Assembly (NCBI GenBank): GCA_947846985.1
Contig: CANTUZ010000001.1
Span: 189,581,455 to 189,645,454, forward strand
DNA length: 64,000 nucleotides
Reading direction: 5' to 3'
DNA from: Fratercula arctica
Taxonomy: Eukaryota > Chordata > Aves > Charadriiformes > Alcidae
Both the position numbers and the translations under genes were made by a program. This document shows positions 26,602-41,800 of this stretch, in pieces. The notes beneath the pieces are model-generated. The model made no database searches and had not been told where the DNA came from. It worked only from the letters and a program-made list of their open reading frames with translations. Numbering within the stretch: position 1 is the stretch's first letter; every line of letters starts with the position of its first letter.

Positions 26602-29230
26602 GTTGTGGTATACTATGTGTTTAGTGTAAAATTTGTAAAAATGTGTTTTCTGTACTCATTATCTCTTGGCTAATGACATTTCATACACATGTATGCCATA
26701 CTTCTTTCCTGACTACAGGCATATATGATTTTGCAAACAAAGGCTTGGGAACAGAGGCACATCAGACAATGTGCGTGCTCCATTCCACTAAGTCTCAAGT
26801 TAAATGTGTGGATGACATTATTTTGTACATTTTGCTTGGAGAATGCCGTAATGACTATATAAGGTGTTAATTTTGTTCCTCATTGAATTAGGCGTGGCTT
26901 TGAGTAAGTCAATAGTCATCTGTATCTTTGTTTGCTTAGCTATAAATTGGAGTTTATACTTTGCCACCCTGCTAGGTATCTGTTTATTAGTGTTTTGAAA
27001 ATACACGGTTCCATGAATGCACTAAGTGTTATTGTTACTGCCCTCCACTCCATGAAAAGTAACTCAAAGATGCAGCTGCTTGCATTCATGTGTAAGCCCC
27101 TGCCCTTTTGCCAAAATATTTAGGTTTGCATATCAAAGCATACCAACCTTTAGCAGCTTTCTGTTCTAATCTAGGCTGTGCCACTCACTCACTTTTAGCA
27201 AGACCCTTGGCCTCTTTTTTTTCTTATTGTATGTGTGTAAATATGTAGAATCACCATGACCTTTCTCCAGGGCATAGGCCAGTCTACTTCTTTGCACTGT
27301 ATTTTTCTGCAATGGCTAAGCTAATAATTCTGTTCATTCACTGTATAAAAAAACATGTGTTTTGACATTGCTAAATCAATGATGGTGATGCATGTGTCAC
27401 ATATGCATGTAATTATACTTAATTGCAAGGAAGAAAGAGCTTAGTAGAGTTTACTCCCCAAGTAACTCAGGTATGCAGTCCAACCAGACAAGATACTTAC
27501 GGGAAAAATAATGACTTCTGATTTAGGTCTTGTACAATTATTCTGTTCACTGATCATGAATCCATAGCATGGAGACAGGATTTAAAGAAGTTCCCTGGTC
27601 TTAACCCATTTCATCTACACGACTAGTATTGAAACCTTAAATGGTATTAGTGAACTCTCTGAATTCCTTCCACAGGAGAAGCAAGAAGAACTCTAGAAAC
27701 TCATCTCAAACTATAATGAAATGGTTACATCCTAGGTGAGAATGACCATCTCAGATGTATTGGTATAACATATGACAAAGTTATGGAGTGCTACTACCTA
27801 ACATGTGCACTGGAATCCATTTTCTGCATTATTTGTGCACTGTTTTTCAACTTTATGCAGTTTCAATTGATATGACTAAGAGGTACTTCGTTGCTGTCTT
27901 TTAGAATAGGGGCTATGAAGTACCATGGCAAGTATGTTTGGCTGTGTCCAGGCAGCAGGGTAGCACGGGAGAATCAGATTAGTGAGAAAAGCTAACCCTT
28001 CTGTATTTGCATAACACAAAAGCCTAAGCAGGTCAATAAAATTGAAAATGCTTTTATGAAATAAAACTATATATTCGGAAAAATGTTGCTAGCTTTCCAT
28101 ATGCAAGTCCTTTTTTAGGTTAAAATAAAAGCATCATCCCTCAAACTCAGTTTGGGTTGAGAATAATTTCTTGGTCATGCTCATCACCTGGACAGTTTGA
28201 GAAACAAACATGGTTCAGACCATGGGGCAGAAGAAGACAGCAGCAAGGAAGTCTGGGTGAGATAACTGATCCGCAATATGAGGAATGAGAGAGAAAGGGA
28301 AGGAGGAAAGGAGAGAGACGGCTGGGTTTAAGTGCCAGGAAACCAATCCTACTCTTGAGTCTGCAATTTTGTATTCCTCTTTTGAAGATCAGTGCAAGGT
28401 ACTTAACTCTGTGAACCAAATGGCCTCCTGGAAACTCTGTGACTGCAGCCAAGCAAACACTCCACCAGTTTTCAAACAGAAAAAATTGCAAGTGATCATG
28501 TCTCACAAAATTACCTCCAGTGGCTCCTCATTTTCAAGAGAGACCTACAAAACATCATCTAAACAAATAAAATTCATAACTCCACTGAATACTGAAATAT
28601 GGTCTAAATTTTGACTTTACAACACGTTAAAAATTGCACCATTGAAAACTAATACATCCATTGGAAGGCACAAAAGTGACTAGATTTTTTACTTTTTATA
28701 TTTTAATCTTATGAAGGAAATTATCTACATCCTTCATTGTTTATGTGTCTGATTGCTTAGACCATCAGAGCTACATTACTATTGCTGCTGTCAATCCTCT
28801 AGTTTTCTCGTTTGCGGAATCAAAGAGATTCCTAAAGGACAACTTCACTGTCAATAGTTTGTGATGTACACAGTGGGGATCTTTCAAAAGGTACATTCAA
28901 AAGCATGTACTCACCTAGGGTATCTGACATACAGTCATTAGTTTCATTAGAGCTAATTGCAAAGCGTGTAGGCAATGCACATGTCTGTGCTTGATAGCTC
29001 CTCCAAGACACTAAGTAAATAAGAGGCCAGTCATATAGATGAAGGTCCCTTCTTGAGTAACAGCATATGAAGGAAAGGACTGTGCAGAGTCCAGGATCTC
29101 AGTCTCTCCCTGCCTGAGGAAGAGCTTCATAACTGCATTGTTCCTCAGTCTGCTGACTGCAAGGAGCTTGGACAAAGGAAAACTTAATGATGCTGATGAT
29201 TAAAAAGCCCAGTCTTCATCAGAGATAAAT

Positions 29231-29787
29231 CATAGAATCGTAGAATCATTTAGGTTGGAAAGGACCTTTAAGATCATTGAGTCCAACTGTTAAGCTAACA
29301 CTGCCAAGTCCATCACTAAACCATGTCCCAAAGGGACACATCTTTTAAATACCTCCAGGGATGGTGACTCAACCACTTCCCTGGGAAGCCTGTTCCAATG
29401 CTTCACAACCCTTTCAGTGAAGAAATATTTCCTAATATCCAATCTAAATCTCCACTGCTGCAACTTGAGGCTGTTTCCTCTTGTCCTGTTGCTTGTTAAC
29501 TTGGGAGACCAACCCCCAGCTCGCAACAGCCTCCTTTGAGGTAGTTGTAGAAGGCTGCAAAGTCTCCCCTCAGCCTCCTTTTCTCCGGGCTAAACAACCA
29601 CAGTTCCCTCAGCCACTCATCATAAAACCCTTCACCAGCTTTTTTGCCTTTCTCTAGACATGGTCCAGCACCTCAAGGTCTTTCTTGTAGTGAGGGGCTC
29701 AAAACTGAACACAGTATTCGAGGTGTGGCCTCACCAGTGCCGAGTACAGGGGGACAATCACTTCCCTAGTCCTGCTGGCCACACTGT
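29231..29787 (-). mobile_element. CR1 LINE, 5'-truncated, minus orientation
   Basis: Read on the plus strand, it starts at the CR1 3' terminus in reverse complement (CATAGAATCGTAGAATC, then GGTTGGAAAGGACC). It continues into the reversed C-terminal coding region. On the minus strand the frame 29290-29526 reads [20 protein letters not shown] followed by [16 protein letters not shown], the well-known end of CR1 ORF2. Homology stops abruptly at about 29787, just after the reversed CTGCTGGCCACACT segment. The length is about 560 bp and there is no catalytic RT motif, so the copy is dead. Confidence 0.95.
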
Positions 29788-31286
29788 AATCCGAGCATCT
29801 TTCTGTACTAACATTTCTAAATATTACATTTTTATACCCCCCCTGCAATTAGATAGAGTTCTATGTCTCTTAATGTCCCCTTACAGAGTTTACACATACA
29901 GGTCGCACTGTTACTTTAGGAGCCGGGGCCTTGCAGTGGTGGCGGCTGCCACACTTCTGAGGTTTCCTCTGGTTAAACCAAAATCTGATATGTTATAGAG
30001 TTAATACATCTTATTTTCAACTTACAAAAGGTTTTGGGACTAGGCAATCAAAAAGGAGCAGAGGGGAGAAAAAATGTATTTGACAGGTGTTAGCCATTAC
30101 CTCCTTGGCAAGTAGAAAGAAAGAGCAAAATGACTTATAACTTGGAAAACAAGCTCTCTAATAGTCTGTTAAGTGTCTCCTTTGAAGGAGGTCATGAATG
30201 TGCATGAAATTAGGACGGTGTCTAGACACTGCAAGCTCAGAACTACATTTTCATGCACACACACAGACACACCGACCTGCCAGCTGCTTCTTTCCTTATC
30301 TCATTGAGATAATGCAGAAATCTCTGTTTTATTATTGGACAATTTACCTTTTACCATGATTGACCTCAATATTGCTTTCAGCATCTCCTGTTGAAACATT
30401 AGTGATGGCTGATTGCACAGAACAGTATTGCCATCTCCCTTCCTTGGCACAGACAGTGACTTTGTGTCTTTCAAAATCCAAACTGAATGGGCAGCAGTAC
30501 CTGGGAAGAAGTTGCTTTATGAGAACTTCTATGGAAAACACTGAGAGGAAAACAAGGAATGATAATGGACCTCTGGAAAGGTCTTATCAGCCAGAGATCC
30601 AGTACATGGACTGGAGAGAAGCCTACTGCCTTTCTTCTACTATGCTCCCAAAATGCTATATAAAAGAAAACTGTGAAGTTAGCAATATGGGCACCACTAA
30701 CATGTTAATGAATTGTTGCAATTGACTTGTATTTTTTCACTGAGGATTTTTATTTATATATGTATATGTAGACTCTGGATGTTGATTATGGGATTTTTTT
30801 GAATTAATGAACAAATCAAACACATAGCTGTTCCATTATATGAATTCATGCTAATGTCGGTACAGATATTCACCTTGACACAGGCCTTCATTTATATTCA
30901 ATTCTTTTGGAACAAAGTCTAATTTTAACCTCAAATATATACAAAAAAGCATCATACAAACAGCTAAGAGACATGGTTTGGGTTATTTTATTCTTGGTTA
31001 TATCCACTCTTCCTTTTCCCAGTAGTTCATCTATGTTTGGAAATTTATTTCTGGTTTTCTTTTTTCATGTTATATGGTACCATTAATTATGGAATGTGTG
31101 TTTTCTGTCAAATTAATTCAAGTAATATTGTTAATGCTGGGAACATGAATCCAGAAGGTTCATCTTTCCAAGGAGAATATTAAAATACCATGTGCCCTGG
31201 ATTGCCATATAGAAATTTTTGAAATTTTTTCCATGGTTTCTGTTACTTCCATTCATGTAGAAATATGTCTGCTGTTCAATTGACAG

Positions 31287-31354
31287 GAATTCTTCTCAAG
31301 AAAATGCAAGTCCTAAGCAGAATGTTCCTTATGACTTCAGGAAGAATCATGAAG
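31287..31354 (+). CDS. CPED1: CPED1 short internal exon (68 bp)
   Basis: This exon was found by phase matching, not as an open frame. The acceptor is TTGACAG (to 31286) and the donor GTAAGG (from 31355). Its first base completes the Trp codon begun at 25932-25933, then 22 codons read NSSQENASPKQNVPYDFRKNHE, and one base (G) carries over. The family has W-N-S at this junction and a polar, poorly conserved linker after it, ahead of the cadherin-like domain. Two sequons (NSS and NAS) are present. A competing upstream AG at 31259-31260 would break the frame. The strong donor, matched phases on both sides and the WNS junction make the call good despite low residue conservation. Confidence 0.82.
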
Positions 31355-31687
31355 GTAAGGGATCAGAGTAAGGTCTTTTATATGCAGTATGTTTTTCCTA
31401 TTTGTACTACTTCTGGTAGCATGTATGATTTAGATTATATTGTTTTGCATTCCAGCTGGAAGGTCTTGGCTTACTACATGTAAAAGACCAATTTCTTCCT
31501 TATCTGTGTGAGTTGTTCTGCTGAGCCCATGAGTGGCGTTCATAAGCCTAAAGCAAAGATCTCACACTGAAAAGAATAAAAGTGCACTGTATTTTTTGTA
31601 ATTAACACAGTGAGGGTTCCTTCACCTATAGGACTATGAATCAGTCTTAGAGAAGAAAATTATTAATTGTTTCTGTTTATCTTTCAG
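31355..31687 (+). other. CPED1: CPED1 intron, 333 bp
   Basis: This is a short intron from GTAAGGGATC to TTATCTTTCAG, with a good pyrimidine tract before the acceptor. Nothing else is visible in it. Confidence 0.8.
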
Positions 31688-31732
31688 CATTGCATTATTC
31701 CAGTAAGACTAAAGAAAGACAGTGCAGTTATG
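31688..31732 (+). CDS. CPED1: CPED1 very short internal exon (45 bp)
   Basis: The acceptor ATCTTTCAG ends at 31687 and the donor GTAAGT starts at 31733. Two bases finish an Ala codon begun by the G at 31354, 14 codons follow, and one G carries over to 33627, making Asp. The peptide is ALHYSSKTKERQCSYD. The family shows a polar linker with an H/Q-C-S-D type motif here, immediately before the cadherin-like domain, which fits. The exon is symmetric (phase 1-1), so it could be included or skipped without changing the frame. The call rests on near-ideal splice sites and exact phase. Residue conservation alone would not be enough. Confidence 0.78.
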
Positions 31733-33925
<2,193 letters not shown>

Positions 33926-34329
33926 TAGTCACAGGAAAGCCAGATGGAGTTCAACACTCAGCAATTTGTATTTTTTTGTCAATGTCCTGAAGGCAACGGC
34001 AATATGTTCTCAAGCCGTAATTAATCCTAGCTTTATGGAGTGCACAGTTGCTAGCATCTCGCCCAGCTTCTGCAGTCACTGACAGCATCAAAGCTGGGTG
34101 GGAACAGGCTGTCATTACGCTGCACACAGCAGACAGCAAAAGATTTGAGGTTTCATATCCAAGTCTTGATTTTGCACTGTGGCCTAAGCTACTGCCCCGC
34201 TGGGCTTGGTCCCTCAGCCAACAGGCTGCTTACATGAGTCAGAGTAGGGCAGCTGGGATCAAAAGAGGAAATAAGTTCAAGTTCACTCATTCAGAATGAT
34301 CCATTTCCATCAGAATTATAAGAGATTGT

Positions 34330-35620
34330 CATAGAATCATTTAGGTTGGAAAAGACCCTTAACATCATCGAGTCCAACTGTAAACCAGGGTCTAAAAATT
34401 TCTCTCAAGTGCTAATGTAAACTCCATTAAGACCTTGCAGCAGGATTATCAGTCTCAGAGTAACCAGGCATTAAAAATCTCACCACTGTACATGTTATCA
34501 ATCTGCCAAGTCCGCCACTAAACCATGTCCCCAAGTGCCACGTCTTTTAAATACCTCCAGGGATGGTGACTCAATCACTTCCCTGAGAAGCCTCTTCCAA
34601 TGCTTCACAACCTTTTCAGTAAAGAATTTTTTCCTAATATCCAATCTAAACCTCCCCTGGTGCAACCTGAGACTGTTTCCTCTTGTCCTATCACCTGTTA
34701 CTTGGGAGAAGACTGACCTCCACCTCGCTACAGCCTCCTGTCAGGTAGTTGTAGAGAGTGATAAGGTCTCCCCTCAGCCTCCTTTTCTCCAGACTAAACA
34801 ACCCCAGCTCCCTCAGCTGCTCCTCACAAGACTTGTGCTCTAGACCCTTCAACAGCTTTGTTGTCTTTCTTTGGACACACTCCAGCACCTCAAGGTGTTT
34901 CTTGTAACGAGGGACCCAAAACTGGATACAGTATTTGAGGTGCGGCCTCACCAGTGCGGAGTACAGGGGGGCCATCACTTCCCTAGTCCTGCTGGCCACA
35001 CTATTCCTGATACAAGCCAGGATGCTATTGGCCTTCTTGGCCATCTTGTCACACTGCTGGCTCATATTCAACTAGCAGTCGGCCGACACCCCTGGGTCCT
35101 TTTTCACAGGGCAGCTTTCCAGCCACTCTTCCCCCAGCCTGTAGTGCTGCATGGGGTTGTTGTGACCCAAGTGCAGGACCTGGCACTTGGCCTTGTTGAA
35201 TCTTACACCATTGGCCTCAGCCCATCGATCCAGCCTGTCCAGATGCCTCTGTAGAGCCTTCCTACCCTCAAGCAGATGAACACTCCCACCCAACTTGGTG
35301 TCGTCTGCAAGCTTACTGAGGGTGCACTCAATCCCCTCGTTCAGATCATTGATAAAGATATCAAACAGAACTGGCCTCAAGACTGAGCCCTGGGGAACAC
35401 CACTTGTGACCAGCCGCCAACTGGATTTAATTCCATTCATCACAACTCTTTGGGCTCTGCCTTCCAGTCAGTTTTTTACCCAGCAAAGTGTATGCCCATC
35501 CAAGCCATGAGCGGTCAGTTTCTCCAGGAGATTGCTGTGGGGAATGATGTCAAAGGCTTTGCTAAAGTCCAGGTAAACAACATCCACAGCCTTTCCCACT
35601 AAGTGGGTCATGTTGTCATC
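34330..35620 (-). mobile_element. CR1 LINE, 5'-truncated, minus orientation, with insertion
   Basis: The reversed 3' tail starts at 34330 (CATAGAATCATTTAGG, then TTGGAAAAGACCC). It is interrupted at 34385-34508 by unrelated sequence, then resumes AGTCCGCCACTAAACCATG. On the minus strand the frame 35443-34691 encodes the RT C-terminal half: [40 protein letters not shown] and [18 protein letters not shown]. One in-frame stop near 35072-35074, where other copies carry a sense codon, splits it. The 5' edge lies about 35620, after the reversed AFGKGVDVV-type region. YADD is absent, with ADD in the expected family form. The element sits 517 bp downstream of exon 33627-33813 and is not active. Confidence 0.95.
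34385..34508 (+). repeat. Direct repeat, copy inserted in CR1 tail (124 bp)
   Basis: This is an ungapped copy of 33435-33558, located inside the 3' tail of the CR1 at 34330-35620. It replaces the few bases of CR1 that normally lie between AACTGTAAACC and CTGCCAAGTCC. The shared CC at the left edge and CTGCCA at the right edge are present in both the source and the CR1 sequence, so exact endpoints are ambiguous by those lengths. Confidence 0.9.
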
Positions 35621-36843
35621 AGCAAGAGTCCCAGCTTATCTGATCTTTTAGAGAAGTATAAAGCTGGAGGATAGGGGAGAGAGCAAAGTCATCACTAAAC
35701 ATCGTGTTTGAGCACTGACCCGTAATCATCCATGATGTTTAATTGCTACTATGATCCCCTGCACAGTTTTGGCTTTCCCAACCAGCTCTCTCACAGACAG
35801 CAGCATGTGCCAGGAACAATCACAACAGGCATTTTGGGCATGACTTGGTTTTGGATGTTGAGAAGGACAAAAAGTGTTTATAGGTCAGGTACCAGAGAAC
35901 TGGCCTATTTACATACTAGCCATTAGTGAGTGGATAAAATTGAGAGCTGGGAAAAAGATTTGCTTGGGAGGAAGAATCGTTAACCATTACAGAGCTAGCT
36001 TTGCTTCATCTCATGAAGCACCTATGCAACACACCGTCTTTTGACTGATTATGAAGCACATGCTTTGACCTAGAATGTCTGCTAATAACCAGACAGTCTA
36101 TATGGTTGCTACTAATCTGATGCCTAATACGATTCCTGTATTTTCAATAAGAAATTAGTCTTGATTTATCATTTTGAAAGAAGCTCCCATAAATTTCTTC
36201 CACCCAAATTTTTAGTCTGTTAATATTAACCACCTTGGCAGCCAGCATGGAGATATGTGAAAAACTTAAGAGATTTCTTCCTTGTAAAAGGAAAACAGAA
36301 TAGCAATATGTCCATTACACTGAAAAGTAAAATGCCTGAATGTGTTGGTTCTGTGCCTTTCAGTATTTCTCATTTCCCTGCTAAGGGAAGAAGAGCACAG
36401 GCCAGCTTTGCATTTGTCTGTCACTCTGAGCAATTTGTCTAGGACTCCATCACATTTGGCTAGTGGACAATTTCAATGGCTAGCTGACACCTCTGATCTT
36501 GTTTGTCTCCCTGCTGACTTCACCGTGAACTTGGACCTGCCAGGAATTATTGTCCCTAGTGGATTCATTCACAGATTTCATGTCAGAATTGTTGCCACTG
36601 CCACTGAAGCTGTTTTCACTAAGTTTCATTGTCAGTATTTTGTCTTCCTGAAGGAATTGTAAATTGTTACAAGTCTTATTTTACACTGTTTTTTATTTAA
36701 AATCCTATGTATTTTGTAAGAGAAAGAAAATGCTAGAAATAGAAGCCTCAAGGAGCAAGTAAAGTTTAGCTGCCATAGATAAAACAGAGTAAATCTTTGT
36801 TTTTTTAGTGTTTATTCCACTTCTTTCCTGTTTTGCTTTGCAG

Positions 36844-37012
36844 CATTGCTAACTACCCCCTTGGCCTTGGATTGAACAAAATCATTGTTCTTGTAACAGA
36901 TGATTCGCAGCCCATCCCTCAGGTTGTGAGCAGCTACAAAATCACAATTTATCGAGAGGACCGCCCTAGTCTGCCTTTGTTTGATGACTATATGATGTGC
37001 GGGTTTGTGCAG
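36844..37012 (+). CDS. CPED1: CPED1 exon, second half of cadherin-like domain (last in window)
   Basis: This 169-bp exon has acceptor GCTTTGCAG ending at 36843 and donor GTATTG at 37013. One base completes Ser with the preceding AG, then 56 codons end between codons. The peptide begins SIANYPLGLGLNKIIVLV, continues TDDSQPIPQVVSS and YKITIYREDRPSLPLFDD, and ends MMCGFVQ. YPLGLG-x-NKI, Y-x-LTIYREDRPSLPLF and CGFVQ are hallmark CPED1 strings and close the cadherin-like sandwich. In the family the next exon begins a cysteine-containing linker leading to the PC-esterase domain. I searched for a phase-0 acceptor followed by Asp-Cys-Gly downstream and found none in the window. Confidence 0.95.
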
Positions 37013-40000
37013 GTATTGTTTCTATATTCTTTTGCTCTACAAAGTAGTAGTGAATTTAACTGTTTTCTGTTCATCCAATAGTATAAATTAGGGTACATGT
37101 GCCAAAGCTGGTGTAGGGTCGGTTTTGGTGAGATTAGAATCTGAGTTCCAAATGCTATAATTGTATGAAATACAGCATTTACACAACATTTTGCATATAA
37201 AAAGTAAGTCCAGCATAAGTACCTATTACAGTTACCATGTATTTGAGAGCTACAGGTTAATTAATGGTTACTTTAGCCAGCCAAAACCATACCTATCAGA
37301 GAGCTGTTGTTTGCTTGTGAGAAAACAGTCCCTCTGTACCATGCACTGGGCAGACTGCAGTTTTCATAACTATCTATCTATGACATTGGAAACATGGAAA
37401 TCCTTTTACCAGGAAAGATATTTATGATGACGGTGTGTTTATCTATGTTCAAGACTAATGTTGATAGATAATTTACGAATGAAAAGTGTTTATTCTAGAA
37501 GACCAACAAACACAATGGAAAAAAAAACCTGATGATTCCAAAGGAGGGGATGATTGTTGCTTACAACACATTTATCTGCATATAAGTCTGGGAATGTCAA
37601 TAAAGTACTCCTAAAAAATAACAATCCTTAGGAAGCAGTGAAGCAGTGAGTCTCTTGAATGAAAAAAAGGGTGCGAATCTAAAAGTCCCCTGGGGAAGGG
37701 GAGCTGAGGCTAAGTTGAACACAAAATTGGAAGAAAGATGATGAAAGAAAGGAACAGTGAAGTTTTCAGTTAGTGAAACTGTGGTGATAAAGATATTCTT
37801 TGTAAGGTAGAAAACTAGGATGTTTGGATTCCAAAGTTTGACGACTAAACGTTGGTACTTGGTATGGTGGGCAAAGATAAGTCAGTCAGTTCAAAGAAGG
37901 AAGTGACATGGTAAATCATAACCAAGGGCAGCGCTTTTGTCTGTGGGATTTTAGGTAGATTAAAAGGTTTAGTGGGTTCATTCTAAATATTAGAGCATTC
38001 TGAAGGAGTGTATTTTGTCACAATTAATTCTGCAACCAAGAAGCAGGATTTTCAAAGCCATAGTGCTGAAACTGTCATCCATGCTCACATCAAATGTCTA
38101 ATACTATCTTTATTTATCTCTATGAAGATCTTTATATTTCAATATATCCCTTTTGTAAAACTTATTTCCCTTGTCCAGTCTCTTTCTATAGACTGCAGAA
38201 GAGGTTGGGAGACCAGGGTGGGAGAATGCGGAGGATTTTATGTGATGGGACAGATCAAGAGGGATTTTTTTGTTTGTTTGTTTGTGGAGAAATAATCAAA
38301 GGGGCTTAAAACAGGAGCCAAACAGATTATAAATGTTGATAGCAAATTGTCTGTTGACAATAATTATCTCAATCTGTGAATCAAAACTGCCAGAGAAAAT
38401 ATATATAGTAGTCATAGCCTACTAACTGCTGATCGAATACCCGATTGCGGTGCTGTCTGGCCCTCCATTTGTTCTTTGTCTCTTTTCTTACACTTATCTT
38501 ACAAGCTCAAAAGGTCAAGGACCATCTTCTTGCTCTTTGTGCCAGCTCAGCACTAGATCTAGTAGTTCCTATGGTAAAACAAGTAAGAATCAAAACATAT
38601 AATACCTAAGATTTCAGTTCAGGTGTACAGCAATTTGCCTGACACCTTAGATGTGAATCTAAGGTTGAGCTTGAGTTATGTTACTAGGAGAACACGCTGG
38701 CTGGAAAGATGTGAGGGAAGCTCCTCTTGTTGCCCAATCTGGGGCATGTATCTGGGTGTAAGAACAGGAATTCAACCTCATACACATCCTCCCACACGAG
38801 AGTTTACACTGTTGTTAATGGTTTATGATAGCATTTTTGAGACTGAGTATGAATCTTTGAAGCCCTGTGAAGGGAAAGAGATCTAGAACGATAAAAATGA
38901 AAAGTGTTTTAGAAGTTTCTTTTGACTGAGCTTGGGTTTCTGCTCATCTGTGAATAACTGCTCTCTAATTAATATAATTGTTCAGAGCTAGGGAGGACTT
39001 CAGGAGTTTAGAGTAAAAATGAGATGAAAAGCATTCTTGTGGTATCTAATGAGGGCTGTGAAGACAGATTATGAGATTCTAAACTAACATTTTTTTAGAT
39101 ATGTTAAAGGCAAACTTATCAGAGAGTGCAAATAAAAACAAATGAAGGCTGGAGCTGGAGATAGAAATGGCATTCTACAGCACTCAAAAGCCTGCATTTT
39201 TTTCCCCCTTTTACCTATTTGCTAAAACAGAATTTATTGCCTTTTGCTTAGAGTGATGTTTTTTATCAATACAAAACTCAGGTTTTAAATAGTATCATTA
39301 CATTCTGCTTTTCATACCAGAGAACATTATGTGCTCTTGCAGGGTGGGTTAATACACCCTGATCAATGACACGAACGCTTGTTCTCTTAGTAACAAGACA
39401 CCTGTTTTAGGAGCAAAAGGATAAATACAGCGTGAACTGATGGAGTCTCCTTTGGACACTTGACTAGGCACAACTGGGATCACACATGGGGAGAGAAAGG
39501 TCACTGATAGTGGTGTGGTCTTTCTCACAGAAGGCTTCAGTTAAAATTCTAATCCAGCAATTTTTTTTCCTGACTTTCTTTTATGTTTAATCCCATTAGG
39601 ATATTCAGGTTTCACTGCAAGATGATACTATAAAGAAGGTTACAATAAAAAGACAGAGTGCAGGATGTTGTTTCCAGTCTTCTAACAATTCTCATGCAGT
39701 TGAATAATCCTGGATTAATTTCAAGGCTATTGAGTTAAGAAGTGTGTAGTTCCAAGCCTTGCAGCCTCTAAAAGGGGAAAAAATATCGCCCTCTCTACTT
39801 TTTGATAGCAGCTATAATATCCTCATTAAAACCAAATTAGTAGGGGATAAACTGTGGCATCACCATAGCACCGTCAGCAGCTTTGGTGTCTGTTCTGCAT
39901 TCTGACAGTATTGCTTGTGCTGCAAATGGAGAGGTTATTGGTTTGTGCTTTAACTTAATTTTGTGCAAATATTGACAATATTCAAATCAAGTGTCCTTGA

Positions 40001-40367
40001 GAGAAGTGGTGCCATTTCATTATCACCTGTGACGCCGTGATACCAAGATAGGCAGAATACAAAGCAAGCAGCAAAAACCAGTGAGCTCTTAATACAGGGG
40101 TATCAGCATTATTGTCAAGTGAAAGATCCCAGACTACATACACATTGTCATAAAGGACAAATATTTTATTAATTCTTGCCCTGTGCATTATCTTTAAAAT
40201 GCAAACAAATGTATCTATGCCTCACTTGAAATGCATGGATGCCACCTCTTTGATTGTTAACCTTTGCCTAGTTGCAATCATGTAAAGTAACTGGTGATGT
40301 GCTTAGGGAACCTTGTTTGACACTGTGAACTTTTGTACCTATAGTGTCCTGCTGCCACATGTTTCAG

Positions 40368-40440
40368 GATTTTTGTTGGGGTTTTTTTGGGTTTGTGTTT
40401 TTTTGGTTTTTTTGGTTGGTTGGTTGGGGGTTTTTTTTTG
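40368..40440 (+). repeat. G/T-rich low-complexity tract
   Basis: About 70 bp is made only of T and G runs: T stretches of 3-9 separated by GG, GGG and (GGTT)n. The minus strand is A/C-rich and gives a lysine/threonine/proline-rich shadow frame at 40339-40533. A similar tract occurs at 52529-52580. Confidence 0.9.
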
Positions 40441-41257
40441 CATTTTAGTAATACAGTTATTTATTTGGTTTTGCATTTGCTTTGTGAGTAATGGATAGCT
40501 AACATTATATTTTATAGCCATCGTATGTGTCATTCTCTTTATCTGTGCACTTGCACAAATGTGAAAAAGTACTTTCCAAAATCAGTGCAGTGCAGTGGGC
40601 TGATGCTTTGGCTGTCCTACAGCTTTCTCAGGTCTAAGAGAATGGACTTACAGGAGAACGGCTTGAGAAACTTTCCTGATTTTTATAACACACCTTATTC
40701 TTAAATACTATTATCTCTTATATTTTTATAAACCCTTTTATCATATTCATTTCCTAGGGTCCAGATAGCATAAGAAATCCAACAGAGCTGATAATGAGAT
40801 ACTGGTATAACATTGCTGACTGTGTAAGGCCAAATGGCTGCAATGCAGCTGGCAACAAGATACCAGCAACAATATGTTGATTGCTCTTTATGTCTACTAA
40901 ACTTCCATTGATGAAAAAGCAATTAATATAATAACTATATTTAACTTTACTATAGTCTTTGAGGGTTAGAGATGAGAAAACCCTTTAGAAAGGAAGAAGC
41001 CTCTAAAATAAAATCAAAGAAATTTCATTTTCTAGTTATGTAAGGTATGAGAATAGTTATATTTTTTTCATCTCAAGTTATAAATTTCCCAAGGAAAATA
41101 AAATGCTTTAACTTCATTTTAAACTGTGTGCTATTACAGTTACAATGTCTTTCATACCGGACAATACAAGTACAAACTCTCAATTACAGAAACATGAATT
41201 AACTCTTTGCCTAGTGCTTTCATGCAAAGATTTCAAAGAACCAGCAAATATTTAATG

Positions 41258-41274
41258 AAAAAAAAAAAAAAAAA
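41258..41274 (+). repeat. Poly(A) run, 17 bases
   Basis: This is an uninterrupted run of A following TTTAATG. I could not recognise a retrocopied gene upstream, so I do not call it a processed pseudogene tail. Confidence 0.9.
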
Positions 41275-41729
41275 GCTTAGGAGAGAAACAAAGAACTTGT
41301 CCTGCAGTAGAACAGGCTTGAAGCACGTTAGTCTCTTCCATATTTCCCATTAGCTGCATTAGATTCAGTGTGATCCCCATTACAAACCACCCATCTCCTC
41401 TGTCCTTAGGACATTGTAGATGCCATGTGCAGACTCAGGTTTTGCAGTGCTTGTGGTAGCAGCTGCTGACCTTCTTGGCAGTTCTGTGTTTGAGTGTCTT
41501 GCTTGCAAACACATAGAAAGTGCATCTCTGGAACTGAATATACAGCCTCATTATAGCCAGACTCTGTCTTATTTGCAGTTAGCTTACTTCCCTTTCAGAG
41601 AATGAAAGAATATCCATTATAGGAGCAATCACATGTTGCATTCTTCAGTCTTGTCAGATCTAGAGATGGTGAGAATTTTCTTCAGTGGTTTTGAATTTTT
41701 CAGAAAACAACAAAAAATGCCCCAAACTT

Positions 41730-41800
41730 AAAAAAAAAAAAAAAAATAGTTGGAGTCCATTGTATTTTCTTTCTCTGCTTTTTTTTTTTTTTTTTTTTTT
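41730..41800 (+). repeat. Poly(A)17 and poly(T)22 in inverted arrangement
   Basis: A17 at 41730-41746 is followed after 32 bp by T22 at 41779-41800. The two runs are complementary and could pair as a hairpin of about 17 bp with the 32-bp spacer as a loop. Confidence 0.85.

Larger units (their letters stand above)
25934..31286 (+). other. CPED1: CPED1 intron, 5.4 kb
   Basis: The intron runs from GTAAGATAGC to AATTGACAG. It holds a purine microsatellite (26538-26601) and a minus-oriented CR1 (29231-29787). The frames 28147-28506 (minus), 28285-28614 and 30360-30725 are unconserved as far as I can tell. The string DWREAYC in the last resembles a PC-esterase-side motif of CPED1 only by chance, since it is in the wrong position and lacks splice sites. 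Confidence 0.8.

Noticed and set aside
30360..30725. Plus-strand frame containing DWREAYC, reminiscent of a DWRE motif on the PC-esterase side of CPED1
   Set aside because: It lies upstream of the cadherin-like exons, so the order is wrong. There are no suitable splice sites and the flanking residues do not match.
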